Source: Propionibacteriaceae bacterium (GTDB taxonomy: Bacteria > Actinomycetota > Actinomycetes > Propionibacteriales > Propionibacteriaceae). Taken from it: a stretch of DNA of 64,000 nt. Positions 9,047-17,453 of the stretch are shown here, piece by piece (positions within the stretch are counted from its first letter, which is position 1; each line of letters begins with the position of its first letter). The translations under genes were made by a program, and so were the position numbers. Under the pieces are notes generated by a model, which was not told the DNA's origin, did no database searches, and was given only the letters and a program-made list of their open reading frames with translations. The stretch spans positions 1-64,000 of the forward strand of contig JAOPXN010000116.1 of assembly GCA_025965155.1 (NCBI GenBank), in the 5' to 3' direction.

Positions 9047-9514
9047 GTGGAGAACATCGTCGAGGTTGTCGTCGAGACGCCGCGCAGCAGCAGGAACGTC
9101 TACGAAGTGGACGATCGTGGCCAGGTCCGGTTCGACCGTCGCCTGCCCGGCTCATTCGCATTTCCAGCAGATTATGGCTACATAATCGGCGCGACCGGGT
9201 CCGATGGGGAACCGTTGGACGCCCTGGTGCTCATGCCGGAAGCGACGTATCCAGGGGTGCGCGTCCGGGCTCGGGTGGTTGGAGTGTTCTGGATCATGAC
9301 CGGTCACGGCAGGGAGGCGAAGCTGGTCTGTGTCCCGGACGGCGATCCCGCCTACCGGGATGTGACGGAGCTGGCGCAGTTGCCGGAGCACCAGCTCCAA
9401 GAGATCGGACACTTCTTTGACATCTACCGTGACCTCGACCCGGGTAAGGACGTCCGATGCGATGGCAGAGATGACGCGGCCGCGGCAATCGCTGTGGTGG
9501 AACGAAGCAGCTGA
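9047..9514 (+). CDS. ppa: Divergent family I inorganic pyrophosphatase
   Basis: 155 residues, close to the family length. Strand and site motifs match soluble PPase: ETPRSSRNVYEVD, RFDRRLP, PADYGYI, DGEPLDALVL, AKLVCVP and FDIYRDLDPGK. Against my recollection of E. coli PPase, D67 is Glu here (DGEPLD for DGDPVD), D97 is replaced in the MTGHGRE segment, D102 is Glu (REAKLV for EDAKLV) and K142 is Arg. The metal-binding carboxylates are therefore partly changed, and activity on diphosphate is uncertain. The start is a GTG with no clear ribosome binding site. It is monocistronic and followed by a hairpin terminator. A paralogue specialised for another phosphate ester is an alternative. Confidence 0.85.
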   Translation: MENIVEVVVETPRSSRNVYEVDDRGQVRFDRRLPGSFAFPADYGYIIGATGSDGEPLDALVLMPEATYPGVRVRARVVGVFWIMTGHGREAKLVCVPDGDPAYRDVTELAQLPEHQLQEIGHFFDIYRDLDPGKDVRCDGRDDAAAAIAVVERSS

Positions 9515-9524
9515 ACCGAGCAGC

Positions 9525-9553
9525 GAGCGACCGGCTCAATGAGCCGGTCGCTC
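9525..9553 (+). terminator. Hairpin terminator after the pyrophosphatase gene
   Basis: GAGCGACCGGCTC (9525-9537) and GAGCCGGTCGCTC (9541-9553) form a perfect 13-bp stem with a 3-base AAT loop, 11 bases after the stop codon. It could also serve the convergent catalase gene. Confidence 0.8.
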
Positions 9554-9711
9554 CTACCGCACGATTGTGGTGTCCACCCGGCAGACGCCTCTCGGCGAGT
9601 GGCGCGCTCGTAGCGGCAAAGGGTGAGGCCCGGGGTCATGGACCGAGTGGCACCGCCAGGTATAAGGCCTCCGCCCATCCGTCTATTCCGGATTGGCCAG
9701 AGATTTTCGGC

Positions 9712-11373
9712 TCAACGCTCGACCACGACGTGCTCGTTGGGCACACAGTGAGTCATGGTCAGGCCCTCGACGTCGCGTGGACCGTTCTTGCCGAGGTTGC
9801 TGAGGCGCTCCAGCTCCTTGTCGTTCAGCGTCTGGGAGGCCAGTGGCTCCAGCTGCCGCACATCGTCGGGCGAGATACCGAGCCCCTCACCCACCCGCAA
9901 TCCGAGTTCGTCCTCGACCATGAGGAAATGCCAGACCATCCTCTCCTGGACCTCCCGGGTTGCCTCAGAGATGAGGGTGACGAAGTTATGAACGAGGTCG
10001 TCACGCTCCCAGTCCTGCATCAGCCGGAACCGCTGACCCGCCTGCTCGTAGTCATTAGTGCGCGGAATCCGCTTTCGGGTCAGCCGGCCGACGATCGTGG
10101 GACCCTGCTCGTCGTGCGTGGGGTATGTCCCCTCTCGAAGCCCACCCATGGTGGACGGCTCGTAGTTCACGTGCGGGTTCTGACCTTCGCCCAGGTCGAC
10201 GCCGTAGGACATCTGACCGCCGCGCTGGTTCGTGGCCACGCGGGCGTTCTTCGGGCTGTTCACCGGAAGCTGGAGGTAGTTGGGCCCGACCCGATAGCGC
10301 TGGGTGTCGCTGTAGCTGAAGGTCCGGCCAACCAGCATCTTGTCGTCAGAGAAGTCCAGCCCGTCGATCAGCACGCCCGTGCCGAACGAGATCTGCTCGT
10401 TCTCGTTGTGGTGGTCGCTGACGTTGCTGGTCAACGTCATCGTGCCGACCAGCTTGGGTACGAAGTCCTGCTCGGGCCACGTCTTGGTGTCATCCAGCGG
10501 GTCGAAGTCCAGCTCGGGGTGCTCCTCGTCGCTCATCATCTGGACGTAGAGGTCCCACTTCGGGTAGTCGCCGCGCTCGATGGCGTCCCACAGGTCTCGA
10601 GATGCGTGGCCAAGATCGATCGCCTGGATGTTGGCTGCGTCGGCTGCGGTGAGACTCTTCACTCCCTGATGCGGCTGCCAGTGGTACTTGACCAGCTTAG
10701 TCTCCCCAGCCGCATTGACCCATTTGTACGTGTTCACACCGAATCCCTGCATGTGGCGGTAGTTCAGCGGGATGCCGCGCGGGCTGAAGAGGTTCACGAT
10801 CATGTGCATCGCCTCCGGAGTCTGCGACATGAAGTCGAAGATCCGGGCCGGCTCCTGCCGGAACGTGATCGGATCCGGCTTGAGGGAGTGGATCACATCC
10901 GGAAACTTGATGGCGTCACGGATGAAGAAGACTCCAAGATTGTTGCCAACGAGGTCCCAGTTGCCGTCTTCGGTATAGAACTTCACCGCGAAGCCGCGCG
11001 GGTCCCTCGCTGCCTCCGAGGAGTCCCGACCGCCGATCACGGTGGAGAAGCGGATCGCCAGATCAGTGCGTTTCCCGGCCTCGGCGAACGGCTTCGCCCG
11101 CGTGTACTGAGCTATCGGCTCGTCGCCCCATTGGCCGGTCGCTTCGAAGTATCCGTATGCCACTGCACCGCGGGCGTGCACCACGCGCTCGGGGATGCGC
11201 TCCCGGTCGAAGTGGCTGATCTTCTCCAGGAACTGGTAGTTCTCCAAGGTGGCCGGACCGCGGGCGCCTACGGTTCGCTGGTTCTGGTTGTCGTAGACCT
11301 GGTGACCTTGTCTGTTCGTCAGGACGGGGCGGTCGTCGCCAGGATCGGAACTCTTGCTCGCTACGTCAGTCAT
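9712..11373 (-). CDS. Monofunctional haem catalase
   Basis: 553 residues. The ATG at 11373 is preceded by AAGGAAA at good spacing; a longer frame upstream is not supported. The distal haem His is in RVVHARGA (H66), the distal Asn in [11 protein letters not shown] (about 145-146), and the proximal haem Tyr in [14 protein letters not shown]. The ending [20 protein letters not shown] continues past the core, giving a mid-sized catalase rather than the 750-residue large type. It decomposes hydrogen peroxide in the cytoplasm. It is transcribed alone, and its promoter must lie in the 11374-11543 gap. The LuxR-type gene upstream reads in the same direction and could be its regulator, which is inference. 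Confidence 0.96.
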   Translation of the reverse strand: MTDVASKSSDPGDDRPVLTNRQGHQVYDNQNQRTVGARGPATLENYQFLEKISHFDRERIPERVVHARGAVAYGYFEATGQWGDEPIAQYTRAKPFAEAGKRTDLAIRFSTVIGGRDSSEAARDPRGFAVKFYTEDGNWDLVGNNLGVFFIRDAIKFPDVIHSLKPDPITFRQEPARIFDFMSQTPEAMHMIVNLFSPRGIPLNYRHMQGFGVNTYKWVNAAGETKLVKYHWQPHQGVKSLTAADAANIQAIDLGHASRDLWDAIERGDYPKWDLYVQMMSDEEHPELDFDPLDDTKTWPEQDFVPKLVGTMTLTSNVSDHHNENEQISFGTGVLIDGLDFSDDKMLVGRTFSYSDTQRYRVGPNYLQLPVNSPKNARVATNQRGGQMSYGVDLGEGQNPHVNYEPSTMGGLREGTYPTHDEQGPTIVGRLTRKRIPRTNDYEQAGQRFRLMQDWERDDLVHNFVTLISEATREVQERMVWHFLMVEDELGLRVGEGLGISPDDVRQLEPLASQTLNDKELERLSNLGKNGPRDVEGLTMTHCVPNEHVVVER

Positions 11374-11543
11374 TGCAGTTTCCTTCATCTGAGTTGTCGT
11401 GTAGGGGTACGGCCGGCCGCGCAGTGCTGATGGACGGGTCAGCACCCGCCTTTCAGCTCGTCCGACCGGGTGATCGGGCTGCGCCTCAACCAATCCCTGT
11501 ACCCGTCGGCCGGTGGTCGAAACAGCCCAAGCCGATTGAATTG

Positions 11544-12257
11544 TTATTGGGTCGAGTCTGGTAAATGCTTCCGCGCCCAGCTGGCTGCGCTGGTGCGGTT
11601 GGTCACGCCGATTCGGCGGAAGATGTTGCCGACGTGCACCTTGACGGTCCTGGGGCTGATGCCCAGTCGGTGACCAATCTCCTTGTTGCCAAGCCCTTGG
11701 GCCACGAGTGTGAGCACTTCGCTCTCACGCGCAGTCAGCGAAGGATCTTCAGCCGTGCCCTGATCGGGCCTACTGGGAAGCAGCGCCTCGGCAACCCTTG
11801 GATCGAGCGTGGCGGACCCCAGTGCAGCCGCCCGCACGGCGGCAATCAGGCTCTGCGGGTCACAGTCCTTGAGAAGGTACCCGATGGCGCCGGCGGCCAG
11901 AGCGTCAACGACGCGGTCTTGTTCGAAGAAGGAACTGAGGACGACGACGCGAGTCTCGGGTCGCTCGGCCAGCAGCCGTCGGGCGGTCTCGGGCGCCGCC
12001 TGGTGGGGCGTTGACAGATCCATCAGCACTACATCCGGTTTCAGGTCGCGCGCCAGCTGCACCGCCTCGTCAGCGTCCCCGGCTTGACCGACGATGTCGA
12101 AGGACTCCGCTGCCTCCAGGAGTGCGGCCAGTCCGGCGCGCACGAGCTGATGCTGGTCGACGATCATCAACCGGATCACGAAGGAGCCTGAGGCCGCCGG
12201 GAGCTCAGTTCGCCGCCGAGTGCCGGCTGGCCCGAGACGATCGGTGACATTGGTCAT
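11544..12257 (-). CDS. LuxR/NarL-type response regulator
   Basis: 237 residues from the ATG at 12257; a GTG at 12179 directly before [10 protein letters not shown] is an alternative because the first 26 residues are not conserved-looking. The receiver domain has the phosphoacceptor D80 (VVLMDLSTP), the Ser of VVVLSSFF and the Lys of YLLKDCDP. The usual acidic pair reads D-Q (VDQHQ) rather than D-D, so phosphorylation may be altered. The C-terminal LuxR helix-turn-helix runs [24 protein letters not shown] onward. No histidine kinase is encoded nearby, so this is an orphan regulator. The targets may include the adjacent catalase, but no operator was identified. Confidence 0.9.
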   Translation of the reverse strand: MTNVTDRLGPAGTRRRTELPAASGSFVIRLMIVDQHQLVRAGLAALLEAAESFDIVGQAGDADEAVQLARDLKPDVVLMDLSTPHQAAPETARRLLAERPETRVVVLSSFFEQDRVVDALAAGAIGYLLKDCDPQSLIAAVRAAALGSATLDPRVAEALLPSRPDQGTAEDPSLTARESEVLTLVAQGLGNKEIGHRLGISPRTVKVHVGNIFRRIGVTNRTSAASWARKHLPDSTQ

Positions 12258-12527
12258 TCCCGAGCCAGCCCGGTACCAGAGCAAGCCTCGAACAGCTCAG
12301 CGCCGGAGCGCCGAACTCTGCCCTCGGATGGACACCGTTGCCACCTCACTGCTGGCCCCTTGGTCGTTGGTTGACGTTTGCAGCCTTTACCAGCCAGAGC
12401 ACTACTCGCAATGGACCTTTGGTTCTAGTACCCGGCATGAGGGACATCGTTGACGAACGTTGCTTGATGAGGCGGTCGCAGCCCTAAACATTGACTAAAT
12501 GTCAAGGCGTGGATGAGTTCGTACGGT

Positions 12528-13253
12528 CTAGATGCCTCTGGAAGGGAGGGCGACTTTCCGGGAGCCACAGCTGCCGCTCATGACAGAGGAAAGCCTGGAG
12601 CGCTCGGCCGAGTCGACACTGAGCCGCCAGCGATACTTCACCTGCACCCACTGGATGGCGTAGGTGCACTGGGCACCTACCCGTGGCGGTAGCCACGCCG
12701 CTGGGTCCCGGTCGCCCTTCGACTGGTTGACGTTGTCCGTTACTGCCACCAGGCTCGGCCAGAAGGCCAGGTCGTTGGCATAGCGGCTCCGGTTGGGAGC
12801 CGACCACTTCCGAGCACCGGACTCCCACGCCTCCTTGAGCGCAACCACGTGGTCGATGTCGACGTCTGACGCCTTGGTCCAGGTGGCGCCGTCGTACGGG
12901 GAGTACCACTTGCCGGTGGCCACCGTGCAGCGTCGGCTCGAGCCGTATCCGGGGGTGCCGGTCGACTCGCTGATCAGGATCTCAGCGCGGGTGTCTTGGC
13001 AGTCGCCGTCGGCGTCGATCCAGTGCTTGAAGTAGCTGCGCTGATAGCTGGTGTGACCTTGCTCGGGTGCCACGGACAGTTTGGACATCAGTGTCCGCGC
13101 GCTGATGGTGCTGGCCGACGCGGGGGCCGCGCTGGCCAACGACGGCAGCGAGGCGCTGACCACCGCGGGCAGCGCGGCCAGGACTAGTGCCCCGGCGAAG
13201 CTGGCAACGATCTTCAGACCTAGGGCCGACCCGACGGTGACCCGCCGCCTCAA
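12528..13253 (-). CDS. Secreted HNH-type nuclease (DUF1524/GmrSD C-terminal-like)
   Basis: 241 residues with an N-terminal signal peptide: MRRR, a hydrophobic core LKIVASFAGALVLAALPAVV, and a cleavage region around SAAPAS. The mature domain contains SDVDIDHVVALKEAWESGA, the DHVVAL form of the beta-beta-alpha-metal HNH nuclease site, followed by N-x-x-KGDRDPAAWLP, the family's second conserved segment. Secreted proteins of this family are extracellular nucleases in many actinomycetes. The start codon overlaps the stop of the Excalibur gene (ATGA, 13250-13253), so the two are translationally coupled. The Excalibur partner is expected outside the membrane too, pointing to joint action at the cell surface. 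Confidence 0.92.
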   Translation of the reverse strand: MRRRVTVGSALGLKIVASFAGALVLAALPAVVSASLPSLASAAPASASTISARTLMSKLSVAPEQGHTSYQRSYFKHWIDADGDCQDTRAEILISESTGTPGYGSSRRCTVATGKWYSPYDGATWTKASDVDIDHVVALKEAWESGARKWSAPNRSRYANDLAFWPSLVAVTDNVNQSKGDRDPAAWLPPRVGAQCTYAIQWVQVKYRWRLSVDSAERSRLSSVMSGSCGSRKVALPSRGI

Positions 13254-13546
13254 CGCTTCTCGCAGGCAATGCCGTCGTTGTCGCGATCGAGGTCGTACTC
13301 GCGTCCTCCCGCCTTATGCGGGCCGTTGTTGAGGTTGTAGATCTTGGTGCTGATCTTGAAGTTCGTGACCTTTTTTCCGCTGGTTTTGTCAACGGCGCCT
13401 TGCTTACCCACGCCGTGAGCGTAAACCTTGTTCAGAGCATTGCAGTTTCGATACGATTTTGCCCCCACAGCCTCAGCCGGTGGGGCAACAGATCCGAAAA
13501 GAATGGCCGTGACGGCGGTGCCGACCAAAAGGGGCCGTATGTGCAT
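13250..13546 (-). CDS. Secreted Excalibur calcium-binding domain protein
   Basis: 98 residues. A signal peptide (MHIRPLLVGTAVTAILFGSVAPPAEA) is followed by YRNCNALNKVYAHGVGK and a C-terminal DLDRDNDGIACEKR, the Excalibur motif with its DxDxDGxxCE calcium loop and paired cysteines. GGAGCG lies at good spacing before the start. It is the first gene of a two-gene operon with the secreted HNH nuclease. In other proteins Excalibur is often fused to nucleases or surface enzymes, so here the two parts appear as separate coupled genes. A role in calcium-dependent nuclease activity or localisation is inference. Confidence 0.93.
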   Translation of the reverse strand: MHIRPLLVGTAVTAILFGSVAPPAEAVGAKSYRNCNALNKVYAHGVGKQGAVDKTSGKKVTNFKISTKIYNLNNGPHKAGGREYDLDRDNDGIACEKR

Positions 13547-13621
13547 GATGCGCTCCAGCGGTTAAGGTTTCGCGCTGAACCATAACCCAGGCGGATCTAC
13601 TGACAAAATCGCCCCGATTTG

Positions 13622-14209
13622 TTAGCGGGCCACCCAACCGAAGAACTTGCGCTTCGCTGGCGCCCAGTCCACAACATCGGGCCCGCGGTACTCGTAATGG
13701 CCTCGGACCGAGACGCGCACGGAGCCCGGGTTGTGCATGCAGGAGCGTGGTACCGAGATGGAGACCCGGTCAGGCGTGAAGATGTCGGCGTTGGCGCGCA
13801 GCCCGGGGCAGCCCACCAGCTTGCCCTTGTCGCGGAAGGAGCCAACGCGTACCAGGCCGAACCCGTCGCTGTTCGGGTACACCTCCACCTTGTACTCAGG
13901 GCCGCGGTTTTTAGGCACGGTGTCGAGCCAAAAGCGGAAATAGTCGCCCGACTTCAGCCGGCCGGGCCGAACCACCACGGTGACGCGGTTGGCGCCGTTC
14001 TTGACCCGGACAGTCGTGATGTCCGCTTTAACGCCTGTGTCGCCCGCCTTGTCGCGGAACGTCTCGGTATCAGCCTGCGCCGGCTGCAGGACCGCCACCG
14101 ACGCCAGGAGCGCCACCGCACCAACGGTGACGCCCCGCCGGATATGAACCACCATTGAGCGCCCGGGTTGCTTATGCCGAGGCGGCTCAGGCGTGATCGG
14201 CACCATCAT
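13622..14209 (-). CDS. Secreted hypothetical protein
   Basis: 195 residues from the ATG at 14209, chosen for GGGTGAG upstream. A shorter start at 14155 would give the compact signal peptide MVVHIRRGVTVGAVALLASV. Cleavage is likely after PAQA. The mature part begins with DTETFRDKAGDTG and is beta-rich (DITTVRVKNGANRVTVVVRP, DYFRFWLDT, EYKVEVYPNSDG), with two Cys that could form a disulphide. It looks like a small beta-sandwich exported to the cell surface. The preceding 57-residue gene overlaps its start, so they are cotranscribed. No known family recognised. Confidence 0.82.
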   Translation of the reverse strand: MMVPITPEPPRHKQPGRSMVVHIRRGVTVGAVALLASVAVLQPAQADTETFRDKAGDTGVKADITTVRVKNGANRVTVVVRPGRLKSGDYFRFWLDTVPKNRGPEYKVEVYPNSDGFGLVRVGSFRDKGKLVGCPGLRANADIFTPDRVSISVPRSCMHNPGSVRVSVRGHYEYRGPDVVDWAPAKRKFFGWVAR

Positions 14210-14360
14210 GTTTCTCACCCTGTACAGATGGTCCGGACCGTCGGTTGAGCGAGCTGCCTTGCCGCCACCGCGCAAGATTCTGTCGGGCGGCCTGCTCGCG
14301 ACTCACGATCTCGGCGAAGTGGTTGACCGCGAGGTTCTGGCTGTGCACTGAGTTGATCAT
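14187..14360 (-). CDS. Small 57-residue protein with strong ribosome binding site
   Basis: A short frame starting ATG at 14360 and ending at 14187, encoding MINSVHSQNLAVNHFAEIV and 38 further residues. A GGAGGAG ribosome binding site lies about 8 bases upstream, the best such site in this neighbourhood. The N-terminal half is amphipathic and helical with His and Arg/Gln residues (SREQAARQNLARWRQ); the C-terminal half is basic and polar. Its end overlaps the start of the secreted-protein gene by 23 bases in another frame, suggesting coupling. Tiny actinobacterial proteins with this H...A...R-rich helix are common and of unknown function. Confidence 0.6.
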   Translation of the reverse strand: MINSVHSQNLAVNHFAEIVSREQAARQNLARWRQGSSLNRRSGPSVQGEKHDGADHA

Positions 14361-14725
14361 GACAACGCTCCTCCATGCCGGTCAGTAGTGCTTACTGATG
14401 ACAGAGGAGGCGCAGCGCCCGGAAATACCAACCGTTGGTGCTGAATCTTGGCCGTAGGGCATCGTCGACCGGCATCGATTGGGTCGGAGGTCGATCGGTA
14501 CTCGCGTCGTCGGTGAATGGCCTCGGTCGTGCACGCAACGACTGGCGGGCCTCACGTGGGCAGTGCTGGCTAATCTCTTGGTCATGTCTTGTCCCCCCCG
14601 GAACCGGGTCTCAACTTGAGACCTTATTAAAGACAGTATGACCCCGAAGGCTCCCGCGTAATGCGCATTTAAGGGGTACCGGCATCCCCAAATGTGAGGG
14701 TGGGTACCCGCGTGCCGGCCAAGTC
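14361..14725. other. Regulatory intergenic region with a perfect palindrome
   Basis: 365 bases without a convincing gene. It contains the palindrome at 14607-14623 and, on the minus strand, an AT-rich stretch (TTTAATAAGG) that could be the -10 region for the small gene at 14360. Confidence 0.55.
14607..14623. promoter_or_regulatory. Perfect palindrome, candidate MarR operator
   Basis: GGTCTCAA-C-TTGAGACC, eight-base arms around a single base. It lies next to an AT-rich promoter-like stretch on the minus strand and 103 bases downstream of a MarR gene. TTGA/TCAA half-sites are typical for MarR proteins; the regulator pairing is inference. Confidence 0.45.
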
Positions 14726-15241
14726 TTATTTTTGCAGCTCCGCACCGCTGACGGTGGAGGTGCAGATGGCGCGGCTGATGACGCCGAGCTGTTTGATCTC
14801 GTCGGCCGTGAGGGGGTTGAAAAGATGCCGCCGGACGGCGGCGACATGCTGCGGTGCGGCGGCGACGAGCACGCTGAGTCCCTCATCGGTGAGGACGGCA
14901 AACTGCGCCCGACGGTCGGTCGGGTGAGACTCCCGGCGGACCCAACCGGAGGCTTCCATCCGGTTCATCGCATGGCTGATGCGGCTGGCGGAGGAGTGGA
15001 GCCTCGCCGCAAGCTCGCCCATTCGGAGCGTCCGCTCCGGCGCCTCGGACAAGGTCACCAGGATCGAGTAGTAACCCAGTGGCATCCCGGCGTCATTTTG
15101 CAGCTGGCTCTCCAGGGCTGCGAACACGGCTCGTGTGCTTTCAAGGAAGGCCTGCCAGGTCGCCTGCTCCGTGGCATCCAGCCACTGGGCGTCGAGACCC
15201 GCAGACCGAGGCTTAGGTGGCCTGCTTGCGTTGTCACCCAT
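14726..15241 (-). CDS. MarR family transcriptional regulator
   Basis: 171 residues. The winged-helix region spans about 55-125: GYYSILVTLSEAPERTLRMGELAARL, recognition helix SSASRISHAMNRMEASGWV, and wing RRESHPTDRRAQFAVLTDEG. Dimerisation helices lie at both ends (EQATWQAFLESTRAVFAALE at the front). It is a clear paralogue of the MarR protein at 55773-56282, sharing the SSASR.SH core. Members sense phenolics or oxidants and repress neighbouring efflux or detoxification genes. A bulged dyad lies 76-108 bases before its start, and a perfect palindrome lies downstream at 14607, either of which might be its operator. Confidence 0.92.
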   Translation of the reverse strand: MGDNASRPPKPRSAGLDAQWLDATEQATWQAFLESTRAVFAALESQLQNDAGMPLGYYSILVTLSEAPERTLRMGELAARLHSSASRISHAMNRMEASGWVRRESHPTDRRAQFAVLTDEGLSVLVAAAPQHVAAVRRHLFNPLTADEIKQLGVISRAICTSTVSGAELQK

Positions 15242-15316
15242 AAAGGCTTACCCCCGGCAAGTCGTATCTGGCCGCAGCGCCGCGCTGCCCGCCACACCAG
15301 GAGTCCAGAGAACGTC

Positions 15317-15349
15317 ACGGTGATGTAACAATGTTAACGATCACACCGT
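15317..15349. promoter_or_regulatory. Imperfect dyad upstream of the MarR gene
   Basis: ACGGTGAT (15317-15324) faces ATCACACCGT (15340-15349), a match with a two-base bulge, around a GTAAC-AAT-GTTAA inner repeat. It lies about 76 bases before the MarR start on the minus strand and could be an autoregulatory site. Confidence 0.3.
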
Positions 15350-15405
15350 TGAACGTGCAACTTCTGACTATTGAGGTAGCACACATCACAGAGCCAGTGG
15401 CCGGT

Positions 15406-15597
15406 TTAAGGGTTCGGCTCAGTCGCGGCCCCGCGTGCCAGCGCCACTGTCGTTTCGGTGAGCCCCAAGCCGCTGTCGATCCGGTAGCCACCGCCTGAGC
15501 CGCCCCCGTTTCCACTGGGACAGCCCGACAGCAGGAACGCTAGGGAGGCGACGAGCACCACCAGGGTCTTGGACCTTGCGCTGCGCCGATGCAACAT
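15406..15597 (-). CDS. Small lipoprotein
   Basis: 63 residues. The signal is a type II peptide: MLHRRSARSKT, hydrophobic LVVLVASLAFLL, then lipobox LLSGC, so Cys26 should be lipidated and the short Gly/Ser-rich mature part (PSGNGGGSGGGYRIDSGLGL) would sit on the outer face of the membrane. GGGAGG lies 8 bases before the ATG. It begins 75 bases after the quinoprotein dehydrogenase stop on the same strand and may be cotranscribed with it. The mature domain, of only 37 residues, is too short for an enzyme. It could be a remnant of a longer gene or a genuine small surface protein. Confidence 0.65.
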   Translation of the reverse strand: MLHRRSARSKTLVVLVASLAFLLSGCPSGNGGGSGGGYRIDSGLGLTETTVALARGAATEPNP

Positions 15598-15671
15598 CGC
15601 AACACCCTCCCTCTCAGCTATCCGAGTTTAGGTCCGTGGCGACGCCAGCAGCAAGGCCCTCGACGACGCGG

Positions 15672-17183
15672 TCAGTTAGTAGTGATATGCAGCACGTCGC
15701 CGGTTGCGCCGGGTTCAAACACCAGGGCGTACAACTCGCGTGAGGCGTCCTGGCCGAAGCCGATGAGCTGGACATCGAGCGGACCCTTCCGCAGTTCAAC
15801 CACCTTGTGCGGACCCGTCTTGGTGCCGGAGGTGGCGAACAGCCGACCGTGGGCATTGTTCAGCCGCCGGGAGGTGTCGCCGAAGATGTACTGCCCTGCC
15901 AGCGCTGGGGACTCGGTGCCCCGGTAGACATAGCCACCGATGATGGCGGTGCCGTCGTCATGGTCATACTGCGCCACCGGGTCGACGAAGTCTTTGAGGC
16001 CCGGAGCGTTGCGGGACACGAAGGCGTCCGAGCGAGCACCCTTGAGGTCGAACGCGGAGGGCTGGAACACGAAGCTGCCCTCCTTGACCCGCCAGCCGTA
16101 GTTGCCGCCGGCGTGTACGACGTCGACCTCCTCGATGTCGTTCTGGCCCACGTCACCCACCCACAGCTCTGGCAGCGCCGGGGGCGTGGGTGCAGGGTCC
16201 GCCGCGTCGAACGAGATCCGGAACGGGTTGCGGAAGCCCATGGCGAAGATCTCCGGCAGCTCGCCCTTGGGGTGATCATGCACGAACGGGTTGTCGGCGG
16301 GAATGCCGTACTGCTTGTTGGCCGAGTCGTTACCGCTTGGGGCGATGCGCAGAATGTCGCCGAGCGGGTTCGTGGGGTTCTGCCCGTTGCCGTCAGGGCC
16401 GTGGCCGAACATCGGCTTGCCGTCGAAGTTCTCCTGGCAGTTCTGGTCATCGGCGCCACCGCCGTCACCGAAGGCGATGTAGAGCATCCCGTCCGGCCCG
16501 AATGTCATGTCTCCGGCGTTGTGGTTGGCCTGGGGCTGGTCCACGGTGAACAGCACCTTGGATGCCGCCGCAGCCTCAAAAGTTAGCGGGGAGGTGGTGG
16601 CCACGTCCCATTCGCGTACCACGCTTCGGTGGTCTGGCTGGACGCCCTTGAGGTCACACTGTCCCTGCGGATCGGGTGGCAGCGGGAAGGTTGCCGGTAT
16701 CCCGGGATCAAACGCTTCGGATGTGTAGGTGTAGAGGTGGGGAGTGTTGCTGGTGGCAAAGTCGGGGGAGAAGGCAGCCCCAAGGAAACCTCGTTCGTCC
16801 TTCGGGTCGACAGGCCCGACCAGCAACTGGCTGACGTCGAGCACCGTGGGCACCGTGGCTACCGGACGTCGCGCCTCCAGGTCCAGTTCCTTCAGCCGAC
16901 CCACCTGGTCGACGAGATAGAGCATGGTCGGCCTGCCGGGCGCCGTGATCCCGGCAAGTGGAGCGATGATGTCACGCGTCACCGACTCCAGGCCCACCTG
17001 AACCGGTCCCTGCGGGACGTCAGGCAGCGGATCGCCGATCTTGTCGGGCCCCTTTGCAGCCGCGGGACCAGCCACCATCAGTGCCGCGGCAAGCACACCG
17101 ACTGAGGCTCCGGCGACGCGGGCCTTCTTTGGCAGAGACGAGCTGCCGGGTGGCTTCGGACGGCGTACGGATGTGTTCGGCAT
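15672..17183 (-). CDS. Secreted PQQ-dependent glucose/sorbosone dehydrogenase (GSDH)
   Basis: 503 residues from the ATG at 17183, which follows GAGGAGACC; a longer frame lacks a site. A signal region (KKARVAGASVGVLAAALMV, cut near AAAKG) precedes a six-bladed beta-propeller. Characteristic segments are ERGFLGAAFSPDF, NHNAGDMTFGPDGMLYIAFGDGG, IFAMGFRNPFRISFD, ELWVGDVGQNDIEEVDVV and GGNYGWRVKEG. These match soluble quinoprotein glucose/sorbosone dehydrogenases that bind PQQ and calcium and oxidise aldoses outside the membrane. A small lipoprotein gene follows. No PQQ synthesis genes are in this window. A second, shorter relative is encoded at 26234-27379. Confidence 0.92.
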   Translation of the reverse strand: MPNTSVRRPKPPGSSSLPKKARVAGASVGVLAAALMVAGPAAAKGPDKIGDPLPDVPQGPVQVGLESVTRDIIAPLAGITAPGRPTMLYLVDQVGRLKELDLEARRPVATVPTVLDVSQLLVGPVDPKDERGFLGAAFSPDFATSNTPHLYTYTSEAFDPGIPATFPLPPDPQGQCDLKGVQPDHRSVVREWDVATTSPLTFEAAAASKVLFTVDQPQANHNAGDMTFGPDGMLYIAFGDGGGADDQNCQENFDGKPMFGHGPDGNGQNPTNPLGDILRIAPSGNDSANKQYGIPADNPFVHDHPKGELPEIFAMGFRNPFRISFDAADPAPTPPALPELWVGDVGQNDIEEVDVVHAGGNYGWRVKEGSFVFQPSAFDLKGARSDAFVSRNAPGLKDFVDPVAQYDHDDGTAIIGGYVYRGTESPALAGQYIFGDTSRRLNNAHGRLFATSGTKTGPHKVVELRKGPLDVQLIGFGQDASRELYALVFEPGATGDVLHITTN

Positions 17184-17453
17184 GAAGGTCTCCTCGGGCA
17201 CGGGTGCTGGAGCATGCGTCGTATCTCGGCGACATCCCCTCACGCCGCGTGCTGGAGCACAGAATTGTGGTTGAGATGAGCAACACGGCTCCCCATCAGA
17301 GCTCGCAGCCTGCTCCGCTTATCCGAGCATCGGCTGCTCCTCGAACGGGGCGCAATAGTGCGATGGTCGTAGTACCTGCTCAATCGGCGCGCTTCAGTCC
17401 GTGGCGACGGGGTAATTCACCGGGACCGTTCGCCGCATTCGCAGGGAGGAAAG

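Noticed and set aside
9565-11430. 621-codon plus-strand open frame antisense to the catalase
   Set aside because: It is the third-position shadow of a clear catalase gene; the translation is rich in Val/Leu/Arg/His repeats and has no domain.
12258-12527. Short TTGAC/GTCAA repeat at 12491-12505 and a 77-codon frame at 12220-12453
   Set aside because: Arms of only five bases and no promoter or start support for the frame; may be chance.
17184-17453. Possible manganese riboswitch before TerC
   Set aside because: No recognisable yybP-ykoY core or stem arrangement could be seen by eye.
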